From NCBI GenBank assembly GCA_023433615.1, contig JAEZCJ010000128.1, forward strand, positions 1-33,328: a stretch of DNA of 33,328 bases, in the 5' to 3' direction. Positions 1 to 7,112 of this stretch are shown in pieces. The notes beneath the pieces are model-generated. The model was not told the origin of the DNA, did no database searches, and worked only from the letters and a program-made list of their open reading frames with translations. The position numbers and the translations under genes were made by a program. The DNA is from Bacillota bacterium (GTDB lineage Bacteria; Bacillota; Bacilli; Paenibacillales; Paenibacillaceae). How positions within the stretch are numbered: the first letter of the stretch is position 1; each line of letters opens with the position of its first letter.

Positions 1-596
1 TCCTTGGAATAACGGTAATAATGCCCGTTATGGGCGATAATCGTCGTGTCGATTATTTGATTATCCCGCTCGATGTACTTGTCAGGCGTCGTGAAGGTAC
101 GAAAATCCCGGGGACGGGCACTGTATATTTTCTGCTTCCGTGTCTGTTCATGCGGTTCTTGCGTCGCGGACGCCCAGAAAACCAAGAAATCCCCCGAAGC
201 CTCATCGTAGACGGCCTCCGGTGCCCAGACGCAACCGGCTTCCGGAACGCCGACGGTAACCGCCCACGGCGACGACCATTGGACGAGATCAGTCGATTCC
301 CAGACGATCATATCGCGGCTGCCGGCATTTACGGCGGTGTCCCACCCTTTGCCGTTCGCGATGCGAAGGTCCGTTGCAATGAGATAGAACTTATTCGCTA
401 AGGGAGAACGTACGAGGAATGGATCGCGCACCCCCATCTCCCCCTGCTCGGAACGCAGCACCGGCAAGCCCGCGTGCAGATCCTTCCAATGCAAGCCGTC
501 TTCGCTGTAAGCGAAGTAAATCTGTTCCCCATCCGGCTGTTCCCCGATGAAATGGGCCATTAGGTATCCTGAGTATTCGCCTTGCTTAGCGGTCAA
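1..596 (-). CDS. GH43 family glycoside hydrolase (3' end outside window)
   Basis: This reading frame starts at a TTG at 594-596 and runs off the left edge, so only about 198 residues are visible. The TTG is preceded by AGGAGGAAG at a good distance, which decides the start. The protein opens with a strand resembling 'YLMAHFIGE...QIYFAYSEDGLHW', followed by 'GVRDPFLVRS' and 'YLIATDLRI'. These are typical of one GH43 lineage, five-bladed beta-propeller enzymes cleaving arabinose or xylose linkages; the Asp of RDP would be the catalytic base. 'VWAPEAVYD' follows at a propeller blade. No signal peptide is seen, so a cytoplasmic role on imported oligosaccharides is inferred. It lies 43 nt after another GH43 gene and is probably co-transcribed with it. 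The exact substrate (arabinan, arabinoxylan or xyloside) cannot be told, and the catalytic acid lies outside the window. Confidence 0.85.
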   Translation of the reverse strand, partial: MTAKQGEYSGYLMAHFIGEQPDGEQIYFAYSEDGLHWKDLHAGLPVLRSEQGEMGVRDPFLVRSPLANKFYLIATDLRIANGKGWDTAVNAGSRDMIVWESTDLVQWSSPWAVTVGVPEAGCVWAPEAVYDEASGDFLVFWASATQEPHEQTRKQKIYSARPRDFRTFTTPDKYIERDNQIIDTTIIAHNGHYYRYSK

Positions 597-639
597 GTGA
601 CTTCCTCCTCTATCGCGAGCTAATCTAATCGTTGCCGTT

Positions 640-1794
640 TCACACGACCGTGACTCGGGCTATCGCCTTATGTCCGGCCTTATCCAACCTCCAGCCCGGC
701 TCGCCGAAGCACGGCGTGCCGTCCGGATTCCACAGCAGCCGCTGCACGCGTGCATGGCGGTTCGGATCGTACAGCGGTTCGCCCTCAATGACCTTATAAG
801 GGCGCGCATGATAGACCAGCAGGTCGGCGGAGCCGTCTTCGCTCTCCGTGAAGCTGTTATGCCCCGGACCGTATTGGGCATAAGTCTCGCTGCTCTTGAA
901 TACCGGCTCCGGCGACTTCGTCCATGAGGCAGGATCGAGCAGATCGCTCGACTCGTCCGCCGTCAACAGCCCCATGCAATAACGGTCGTCTGTTCCGCTG
1001 GCCGAATAAGCCATGTAGACGCGTCCGTTCCGAATGAGGACGGCCGCCCCTTCGTTGACGCGGTGCAGTTGAATCTCCCAGTCGTACTCCGGCGCCGAGA
1101 TCTTGACCGGCTCGGTCGCGATGGACCACGGCGTATCCATTCGCGCGATATAGAGGCAGGATTCCTCGAAAATCTGAGCCCAAGCCAAGTATCGCTGACC
1201 CCGATGCTCGAACGTTGTGGCGTCCAGCGAGAAGCTTTCGACCGGCATCCGAATTCGCCCCTTCTCGATCCAGCGTCCCGAGATCGGGTCTTCGTCCGCG
1301 CATTCCAGCACGTAAGGGCGGATCGCCCACTTGTCCTCTGCCGTTCCCGCCGCAAAATAGATATACCATTTGTCTGCGATATAATGGAGCTCCGGTGCCC
1401 AGATATGGTTGCCCATCTCGCCCGCTGCATGCTTCGTCCAGATGACCGTCTCCTCCGCCTCGGACAGCCCAGCGATCGTACGGGACCGCCGCAGCACGAG
1501 CCGGTCGTACTCCGGCACGGAACCGGTAAAGTAGTAGTAGCCGTCCGCATGCTTCCGTATATAAGGATCGGCGCGGTTCGGCACGAGCGGATCCGGATAG
1601 TCATCCCCGCGGACGGTTCCTTCCACGACTAGCGTACCTGGCCGCTCCAGCAGCGACGGATCGACATGCTCCCATACTACCGGGAATGCCGATGTCATCC
1701 CTCCCTCGAGCTCAACCTCGACTTGCTTCGGCAGCTGCAGCGGCTCGCCGGCCGCCAAGCTGACCTCCCATTCGCGAACGTTCGCTATTCTCAT
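640..1794 (-). CDS. GH43 family glycoside hydrolase with N-terminal Ig-like domain
   Basis: A 384-residue protein without a signal peptide. Residues about 5-62 look like a bacterial Ig-like (Big_4-type) strand region, with 'VEVELEGG' and 'PGTLVVEGTVRG'. The GH43 propeller begins at 'NRADPYI'. Likely catalytic residues are Asp76 in ADP (base), Asp191 in 'SLDATTF' (pKa modulator) and Glu248 in 'VNEGAAV' (acid); 'HIWAPELHYI' near 130-138 is a family hallmark. The expected activity is alpha-L-arabinofuranosidase or beta-xylosidase on short oligosaccharides; similarity to arabinofuranosidase-type GH43 enzymes is my recognition, not a search. GGAGG lies 12 nt ahead of the ATG, slightly far. The gene follows an ABC importer operon after a 210-bp gap with a hairpin and precedes another GH43. 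Confidence 0.88.
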   Translation of the reverse strand: MRIANVREWEVSLAAGEPLQLPKQVEVELEGGMTSAFPVVWEHVDPSLLERPGTLVVEGTVRGDDYPDPLVPNRADPYIRKHADGYYYFTGSVPEYDRLVLRRSRTIAGLSEAEETVIWTKHAAGEMGNHIWAPELHYIADKWYIYFAAGTAEDKWAIRPYVLECADEDPISGRWIEKGRIRMPVESFSLDATTFEHRGQRYLAWAQIFEESCLYIARMDTPWSIATEPVKISAPEYDWEIQLHRVNEGAAVLIRNGRVYMAYSASGTDDRYCMGLLTADESSDLLDPASWTKSPEPVFKSSETYAQYGPGHNSFTESEDGSADLLVYHARPYKVIEGEPLYDPNRHARVQRLLWNPDGTPCFGEPGWRLDKAGHKAIARVTVV

Positions 1795-1906
1795 CTCGAC
1801 TTCAAGCCTCCATTATCATGTTCTATTAGCCTATCATAGCGTCCTGAGATAAGTACTGCTACAGTAATCTTGTACGGCGAATGGTTCAATATTGCGACGC
1901 GGCAAG

Positions 1907-1955
1907 CGCACGAATAACCAGCCGACTTATTAAGGGACGGCTGGTCATTCGTGCG
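1907..1955 (-). terminator. long hairpin between permease and GH43 genes
   Basis: Arms 1907-1924 and 1938-1955 are 18 nt each and complementary at 17 positions, with a 13-nt loop. The hairpin lies 50 nt after the permease stop and about 110 nt before the GH43 start. There is no T-run on the minus strand after it, so it may be a partial terminator or an mRNA 3'-end stabiliser rather than a full stop. The rest of this 210-bp gap holds only a weak candidate -10 (TATGAT) ahead of the GH43. Confidence 0.55.
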
Positions 1956-2004
1956 TCTGACTCCATTCGAATTGCATGCCGCTGCCTAACCGACCGTGAT
2001 GCGG

Positions 2005-2895
2005 CTATCCCTTCACGCTGCCGAGCACGAGCCCCGTCGTGAAATATTTCTGCAGGAACGGATAGATCAGCAGAATCGGAATCGTCGCCAAGAACAACTG
2101 AGCGGCACGCCCCGTGCGAACGTTCATCATCGCGAGCAGCTGCGTGTAGTCCCTTCCCGCTCGCAGCATGAGCTGCTCGAAGCTTAACAGCAGCGTCTGC
2201 AGGTAGCTCTGAAGCGGATAATTCGAAGGATTGTTCATGTAGATTATGCCGTCGAACCAAGCGTTCCAATGGCCGACGATGCTGAACAAGCCTACGGTCG
2301 CGAGCGCCGGCTTCAAGAGCGGCAGCAGGACCTTGACGAGAATCTGCATCGGTCCCGCACCGTCGATCGTCGCGGATTCTTCGATTTCCTCCGGCAGGCC
2401 CCGAAGGAAGTTCATCAGGATGATCATGCTGAACACAGGCAGCGCCCCAGGAAGAATGAGCGCCCATAGCGAATCGATCAACCCTGTCTTGACGACGATC
2501 AGATAACTCGGGATGAGTCCGCCGTTGAACAGCATCGTAATGACGAAGAACATCATGTACAGATTGCGGCCCGCAACCTTCTCCTTCGTCTTCGACAGCG
2601 GATAGGCGGCCAGCACCATCAAGGCGAGGTTGATTGCCGTACCAAGCACGACGCGTTGGACCGCAATCCATAGCGAGCGAAGGAATTCCCCCCCCTCCAA
2701 CGCGAATTCATAGGCCGTAGTCGTGAAGCCGACCGGCCAGAAGACGACATTGCCCGCAGAGACGGCAGCGCTGCTGCTGAATGAAACGGCAAGCAGGTTC
2801 GCGAACGGCAGGATGCACAAGAGCGAAGTCAAGATCAGTAACGTATAGTTGAACGCATGGAACAGTCTGCGTCCCAGGCTGTTGTCTTGGACCAT
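2005..2895 (-). CDS. ABC sugar transporter permease, CUT1 family (LplC/MalG type)
   Basis: A 296-residue inner-membrane protein with six predicted membrane segments. The first is around 'FNYTLLILTSLLCILPFANLLAV' and the last around 'ATIPILLIYPFLQKYF'. The cytoplasmic EAA loop reads 'EIEESATIDGAGPMQILVKVLLPL', the contact site for the ATPase subunit, and the C-terminus 'FTTGLVLGSVKG' is typical of LplC-type permeases. A longer reading frame exists upstream, but the ATG at 2893-2895 has GAGGAGG 8 nt ahead, and the longer version would overlap the preceding permease heavily. It pairs with the permease at 2915-3805 and the binding protein at 3884-5542. No ATPase gene is nearby, so a shared MsmX-type ATPase elsewhere is inferred. 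The substrate is probably an arabino- or xylo-oligosaccharide, from context only. Confidence 0.92.
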   Translation of the reverse strand: MVQDNSLGRRLFHAFNYTLLILTSLLCILPFANLLAVSFSSSAAVSAGNVVFWPVGFTTTAYEFALEGGEFLRSLWIAVQRVVLGTAINLALMVLAAYPLSKTKEKVAGRNLYMMFFVITMLFNGGLIPSYLIVVKTGLIDSLWALILPGALPVFSMIILMNFLRGLPEEIEESATIDGAGPMQILVKVLLPLLKPALATVGLFSIVGHWNAWFDGIIYMNNPSNYPLQSYLQTLLLSFEQLMLRAGRDYTQLLAMMNVRTGRAAQLFLATIPILLIYPFLQKYFTTGLVLGSVKG

Positions 2896-2914
2896 ACCTA
2901 ATGCCTCCTCTACT

Positions 2915-3805
2915 CTAGAAAATGCGATAGCCGGCGACTCGATTCGCAAGCACAAACGACAGAAGGACCATGATGCAGGAGACAATCGACTTGAACAGAC
3001 CGACTGCCGTTGCAACCGAGTATTGCGCCTGCTGAATGCCGAGGCGATAGACGTACGTGTCGATAATGTCCCCCGACTCGTATACGACCGGCGCGTACAG
3101 GTTGAAGATCTGATCGAAGCCTGCATTCAAAACGTTCCCTAGCGCCAGCACGGACATCAGGACGACTGTCGGTGCAAGCAGCGGCAGCGTAATGTATATC
3201 GTCTGCTTCCAACGCTTCGCGCCGTCGATCAACGCCGCTTCGTACAGTCCGGGATCGATGCTCGTCAGCGCGGCGAGGTAGACCACGGTTCCGAAGCCGA
3301 AGCCTTTCCATACATCGGTCACGATCATCGTCCACGGGAAGAGCGACGGGCTGCCAAGGAACGAAATCGGCTCGATCCCGAACAAGCCGAGGAACGTATT
3401 GACAATGCCTTCGGACCCGAGAATATCGATGAAGATGCCGGCCATGATGACCCAAGACAAGAAGTTAGGAATATAGACCAGCGTCTGGAACGTTCGTTTG
3501 ATAAGCGGACGCGCGACTTCGTTCAGCAGCAGCGCGAAGAAGACCGGTACGACAATGCCGAGCACGATCTTGAAAAACGACATGTACAGCGTGTTCCAGA
3601 TCGTCCGAATAAAGTTCGGTTGGTTGAATACATGTTGAAAATTATCCATGCCCGACCACGGCGAATTGAAGCCCATACCGGGGTTATAATCCTGAAATGC
3701 GATGATTAGCCCATAGAATGGCAAGTAGCTGAAGATGAAGGTGAGGATGACGCCCGGGACCAGCATCATATGGAATGTTTTCTGTCTTCTCAATTTGGCC
3801 AGCAT
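2915..3805 (-). CDS. ABC sugar transporter permease, CUT1 family (LplB/UgpA type)
   Basis: A 296-residue membrane protein. It opens 'MLAKLRRQKTFHMMLVPGVI' and continues into 'YLPFYGLIIAFQDYNPG', a hallmark of LplB-type permeases. Six membrane segments are apparent, and the EAA loop is 'YEAALIDGAKRWKQTIYITL'. The ATG has GGAGGAG 6 nt upstream. It ends 19 nt before the partner permease and follows the binding protein by 78 nt, so the three are one operon. The protein forms half of the membrane channel that passes sugar delivered by the lipoprotein; energy would come from an ATPase encoded elsewhere. The family call is firm; the substrate is unknown. Confidence 0.92.
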   Translation of the reverse strand: MLAKLRRQKTFHMMLVPGVILTFIFSYLPFYGLIIAFQDYNPGMGFNSPWSGMDNFQHVFNQPNFIRTIWNTLYMSFFKIVLGIVVPVFFALLLNEVARPLIKRTFQTLVYIPNFLSWVIMAGIFIDILGSEGIVNTFLGLFGIEPISFLGSPSLFPWTMIVTDVWKGFGFGTVVYLAALTSIDPGLYEAALIDGAKRWKQTIYITLPLLAPTVVLMSVLALGNVLNAGFDQIFNLYAPVVYESGDIIDTYVYRLGIQQAQYSVATAVGLFKSIVSCIMVLLSFVLANRVAGYRIF

Positions 3806-3883
3806 GCCGCTCCTCCGTTCCTTACCGATTCAAGAGAGAAGGAGACGAGTATCCTCGCCCCCTCCGCGCGATCGCCATGATTG

Positions 3884-5542
3884 TTATTCGCCGCCGTACT
3901 TCGCATTGACTGCCGCAGACGCAGCATCGCCGCCGGCCTTCTTCCAGTTCGCGACAACCGTATCGAAGTAATCGATCGTCTCCGCGCCCATAATGATCTT
4001 CGTATAGCCTTCCGTCAGAATGTCGTCGAGCGTGGAACCGTAGTCGGCGAGCTCCTTCGGCGGTGCGCCCCAGAGCGCCGTCTCGACATAATGCTTGTTG
4101 TCGATGACCTCCTTGGATAATCCGTAGGCGTTCTTCGGCGCCCCTTGCTGCAGGTAGTCGCCTGTCGCAGCCGGCGTGCCGTTCTTCATGAATTCGACGC
4201 TGTTATTGTACTTCTGCCACATGCCGCTCGTCGTGAACGCGCTCGTGTCGCCCGACGTCAGCGCCTCGCTGACGCGCGAGAATTGCTCGTAATCCGTTCC
4301 CGGGTTGATGATCTTGAACGCACCGGTGACGTGCGCGATATCGTTATCGATGAAAGCAGATACGGTTTCGGACGATTCATGCTGTACGCCTTCATCGAGC
4401 ATATAGGCATAGAAGTTAAGAAGCTTGATCGCCGCTTCCGGATGCTTCGATTTCTTGTTCACGACCGTATACGCGCCATTCGCGAAGAAGATCGACTGCT
4501 TCGCGTCGCTTCCGTCCGCTTGCTTGATTGCGTAAGGATAGAAGACGGCGTCTTTGCCCTGATTCGTCACGACGTCGACGCCCGGGTTATAACCCCACCA
4601 CTGATAATACGGCTGTACGCCAACCTTCCCGGCAACCACGTTCGCGTTCATGGCGTCAAAATCCTTGATCGGGAACTCCGGATCGATAATGCCGAGCTTA
4701 TACCACTCGGCCCAAGCGGCCAGCGCATCCTTCATCTCGGGCTGGACCGAGCCATAGACGATGCTGCCGTCTTCGCCCTTGAGCCACATGTCGGGATGAG
4801 CGCCCCATGCGATGGCCAGCGCATTCAGGTAGTCGAGCGACTGGTCGACTGCCATGCCGTAGCCGCCGTACGCTTCCATGAATTTGAGCGCGATATTCTT
4901 GACGTCGTCGATCGACTGCGGATCCGGCAGCCCAAGCGCCTCCTTCCAGTCGTTCCGGATCCAGATGAAATCCGGCTGGTCGATGAAGCCCCAGTGGAAC
5001 TGCGGAATGCCGTAGAGCTTGCCGTCACGCTTGCCGGACTCGTAACTGGAGCTATCGATCTCCGTGTACCCCTTCACTCGTTCGGAAGCATACTTGCCGA
5101 ATACGTCCGTCAGATCCATGATCATGTCCGCTTCGATCAGCTGCTGCAATTGGGTCGCGTTAACGGTGAACACGTCAGGCAGCTCGTTAGACGAGATGGC
5201 CAAGTTCAGCTTCGTATCGTATTCGTCGGTCACCCAATCCGTCACGACTTCGATGTTGAACCGTTCCTTGTAGGCGCGAGTCCAGACATTATTCGTCATG
5301 TCGTCGCCTTTCGGAAATTTCGCGGATGAGTACTCGGCCCGTATGGTGTGGATCGTGACCGGTTCGTCATACTTGCCGAAAGCGTAATCGACTTCTCCGC
5401 TGTCGTTCACCGCTTGCCCGGGTTCTGCCCCGGATTCCTTGCCTCCATTCCCCGATCCGCCTCCGTCATTGCCATTGTTGCTGCAAGCTGCGAGCAGAAT
5501 AAGACAGCATGCCATTACGATTGCCAATATTCTCTTGTTCAT
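3884..5542 (-). CDS. extracellular solute-binding lipoprotein of a CUT1 ABC importer
   Basis: A 552-residue protein with a lipoprotein signal: 'MNKRILAIVMACCLILLAAC', where the last Cys (about residue 20) is the lipid anchor, followed by a Ser/Asn/Gly-rich linker. The long mature domain, with 'IDQPDFIWIRNDWKEALGLP' and 'YYQWWGYNPG', is typical of the large LplA-like binding proteins of Paenibacillaceae. It captures oligosaccharide outside the membrane for the two following permeases. The start has an unusual all-G Shine-Dalgarno (GGGGGG) 5 nt ahead. A possible leader ORF lies just upstream. The gene sits downstream of a regulator/kinase/binding-protein sensor operon, which may control it. A long antisense open frame across it is a codon-bias shadow. 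Confidence 0.92.
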   Translation of the reverse strand: MNKRILAIVMACCLILLAACSNNGNDGGGSGNGGKESGAEPGQAVNDSGEVDYAFGKYDEPVTIHTIRAEYSSAKFPKGDDMTNNVWTRAYKERFNIEVVTDWVTDEYDTKLNLAISSNELPDVFTVNATQLQQLIEADMIMDLTDVFGKYASERVKGYTEIDSSSYESGKRDGKLYGIPQFHWGFIDQPDFIWIRNDWKEALGLPDPQSIDDVKNIALKFMEAYGGYGMAVDQSLDYLNALAIAWGAHPDMWLKGEDGSIVYGSVQPEMKDALAAWAEWYKLGIIDPEFPIKDFDAMNANVVAGKVGVQPYYQWWGYNPGVDVVTNQGKDAVFYPYAIKQADGSDAKQSIFFANGAYTVVNKKSKHPEAAIKLLNFYAYMLDEGVQHESSETVSAFIDNDIAHVTGAFKIINPGTDYEQFSRVSEALTSGDTSAFTTSGMWQKYNNSVEFMKNGTPAATGDYLQQGAPKNAYGLSKEVIDNKHYVETALWGAPPKELADYGSTLDDILTEGYTKIIMGAETIDYFDTVVANWKKAGGDAASAAVNAKYGGE

Positions 5543-5567
5543 GTGAACCCCCCTAGTGGCTTAGCTT

Positions 5568-5636
5568 TCATTGCTTCTTCATTGTAAGACCGGCTGCTGA
5601 AGCGGTATAGGAATGGGTTTGACCGGAAGCTTGCAT
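5568..5636 (-). CDS. possible 22-codon leader peptide ahead of the importer operon
   Basis: The minus strand carries AGGAGGTCAATTATATG, a nearly perfect Shine-Dalgarno 7 nt before an ATG at 5636. The frame encodes 22 residues (starting MQASGQTHSY, ending LTMKKQ) and stops with TGA, 25 nt before the solute-binding protein start. The peptide matches no family I know. The following gene has only an all-G ribosome site, so translational coupling or a leader role is possible. It could also be a chance frame behind an old start site. No attenuator hairpin was seen here. Confidence 0.35.
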   Translation of the reverse strand: MQASGQTHSYTASAAGLTMKKQ

Positions 5637-5655
5637 ATAATTGACCTCCTATTCG

Positions 5656-5686
5656 AATACAAGTGCGACCGTCCGTCACATGTCAA
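5656..5686 (-). promoter_or_regulatory. candidate promoter of importer/GH43 operon
   Basis: On the minus strand a perfect -35 TTGACA (5681-5686) is followed after 19 nt by TGTATT (5656-5661). The spacing is long for sigma-A, which fits a promoter needing an activator. A perfect 10-bp palindrome, TATTCGAATA (5650-5659), overlaps the -10 and start area. Other than this, the leader ORF and the 5760-5808 hairpin, the 290-bp gap 5543-5832 shows nothing. Confidence 0.4.
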
Positions 5687-5759
5687 AATAACAATCGAAC
5701 GCGTAAAAAATGTGCAATCCCCTTCCGCTCGGCGCGATGCATCTGTCCGATAGGCGAAC

Positions 5760-5808
5760 GAAGACCCTTATGCGGCTCAGCGAATCTGCGGCCTGCATAA
5801 GGGTCTTC
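5760..5808 (-). terminator. hairpin downstream of sensor-operon binding protein gene
   Basis: Arms 5760-5773 (GAAGACCCTTATGC) and 5795-5808 are perfectly complementary over 14 bp with a 21-nt loop. It starts 25 nt after the stop of the 5833-7098 gene. The minus strand lacks a long T-run after it, so termination is likely but not of the classic form. Confidence 0.55.
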
Positions 5809-5832
5809 TGGCGTAATAGCCGATCCACGGCT

Positions 5833-7098
5833 TCAATGCGGCATGCGGACACGGTCGAGCTCTTGCTGAATCGCGGCCACGGCTTCCATCAGCTCCGTGC
5901 CCGTGAGGTAAGCGTTCAACTGTTCCAGAATCGCAACCTGCAGCGACTCGGTCGATACCGTGTGCGGCCAGTAGATAGCAGCGTCGGGTCGCGTTACGAA
6001 TGCCGCGATCTTGCTGACGATCGGATCATTGACGCGGGCGTCGTACACCGCCGGGACGGCAAGCAGCGTTCGCGCCATCTCCTCCTGTCTCTCTCGTCCG
6101 TTCATGTAGGCCAGGAATCGCCTCGCTTCTTCCGGGTGCGCCGTCAACCTGCTGATCATCTTATAAGAACCGATGTTCAAGTTCGGCACGGTACGATCTT
6201 CGCCAGGCACCATCATGAAGTCGAATTCCTGGTCCAAGCCTTGTCTGATAATGCTGGGAAGGTCCCACGTACCGGTAATGATCATGGCTGCTTCTCCCTG
6301 TGCCACCATGTCTTTGGACTGCTCATGCTTATGCCGCATCCAGTCGGCCGGCACGTATCCGCGTTCGAAGATCTCCTTCGTCTTCCGCATCGCATCCATG
6401 AAGATCGGATCGTCGGCCTTGACCTCTCCGCTCTCCAGCCTGGACGTCCATGCGGCATCCGCGCCGTTATTGGACATCATCGATCCGAAGAAAAACTGCG
6501 GTACCCACCATTCGGAATTGACCGCGATCGGTACGATGCCCTTGCTCTTAATGATGTCGCAGATCCGGAGGAATTCGTCCCATGTGTCCGGCACCTCCAG
6601 TCCGAGCCGCTCGAACATCGACCTGTTGTAGATTAACCCGTCCGTATGCATCGGCCCGGGGACTCCGAATATTTTGCCGCCGACGGTAACAGGCGCAAGC
6701 GAAGCCGGGAGAAAATCGTTCAGGAAGTCGGACCCGCTCAGATCCAGATAGACGTTGTGGTCGATTCGGCGAATCTCCTCGAATAAGCTCGGAGACCAGA
6801 CATCGAACACGTCCACTTTCTCGCCGCCGAGCAGCCTCATCTTCAAGCCGTTCGTGTAGTTGATGTTCGGAATGTAGTCGACCTCGATTCGAATGTCCGG
6901 GTTGTCCCGTTCGAATTCGGCGATCTCGTCGTAATAGAGACTGTCCGAATCCATCTGAAAGGTCGTATAGCGCAGCACGACAGGCTCGCTCGCCGCGCCT
7001 GTCCCTGCTGTCGTAAGGTTGCCGGGGTTCCCGCAGCCTGCAAGCATAGTCCATGCTGCCCAAGCGAGCAGGCCGACCAAGCGTCGTCCCTTCTTCAT
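5833..7098 (-). CDS. extracellular sugar-binding lipoprotein, probable sensor-associated (AraP-like)
   Basis: A 421-residue family-1 solute-binding lipoprotein. Its signal peptide 'MKKGRRLVGLLAWAAWTMLA' leads to the lipobox 'LAGC', with Cys about 22. The mature part has 'VVLRYTTFQMDSDSLYYDEI', 'KVDVFDVWSPSLFEEI' and 'MIITGTWDLPSII', all typical of UgpB/MalE-like folds. An ATG at 7116 overlaps the kinase stop (ATGA), but GGGAGG sits 8 nt before the ATG at 7098, which is the better start. It is the last gene of a regulator-kinase-binding protein operon with no permeases of its own. That layout matches the AraPST system of Geobacillus stearothermophilus, where the binding protein presents sugar to the kinase. 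A role as co-sensor rather than transporter is therefore inferred; donation to a nearby importer cannot be excluded. Confidence 0.88.
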   Translation of the reverse strand: MKKGRRLVGLLAWAAWTMLAGCGNPGNLTTAGTGAASEPVVLRYTTFQMDSDSLYYDEIAEFERDNPDIRIEVDYIPNINYTNGLKMRLLGGEKVDVFDVWSPSLFEEIRRIDHNVYLDLSGSDFLNDFLPASLAPVTVGGKIFGVPGPMHTDGLIYNRSMFERLGLEVPDTWDEFLRICDIIKSKGIVPIAVNSEWWVPQFFFGSMMSNNGADAAWTSRLESGEVKADDPIFMDAMRKTKEIFERGYVPADWMRHKHEQSKDMVAQGEAAMIITGTWDLPSIIRQGLDQEFDFMMVPGEDRTVPNLNIGSYKMISRLTAHPEEARRFLAYMNGRERQEEMARTLLAVPAVYDARVNDPIVSKIAAFVTRPDAAIYWPHTVSTESLQVAILEQLNAYLTGTELMEAVAAIQQELDRVRMPH

Positions 7099-7112
7099 CC
7101 AACCGCCTCCCG

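Noticed and set aside
21..401. 126-codon plus-strand frame at the left edge
   Set aside because: It lies opposite the GH43 frame, which has a strong ribosome site and clear family motifs.
2896..3126. N-terminal extension of the LplC-type permease frame
   Set aside because: It would overlap the upstream permease by some 200 nt; GAGGAGG ahead of the ATG at 2895 fixes the shorter start.
4145..5329. 394-codon open frame opposite the first importer binding protein
   Set aside because: Same reason: a complementary-strand shadow of a well-supported gene, with no ribosome site or recognisable domain.
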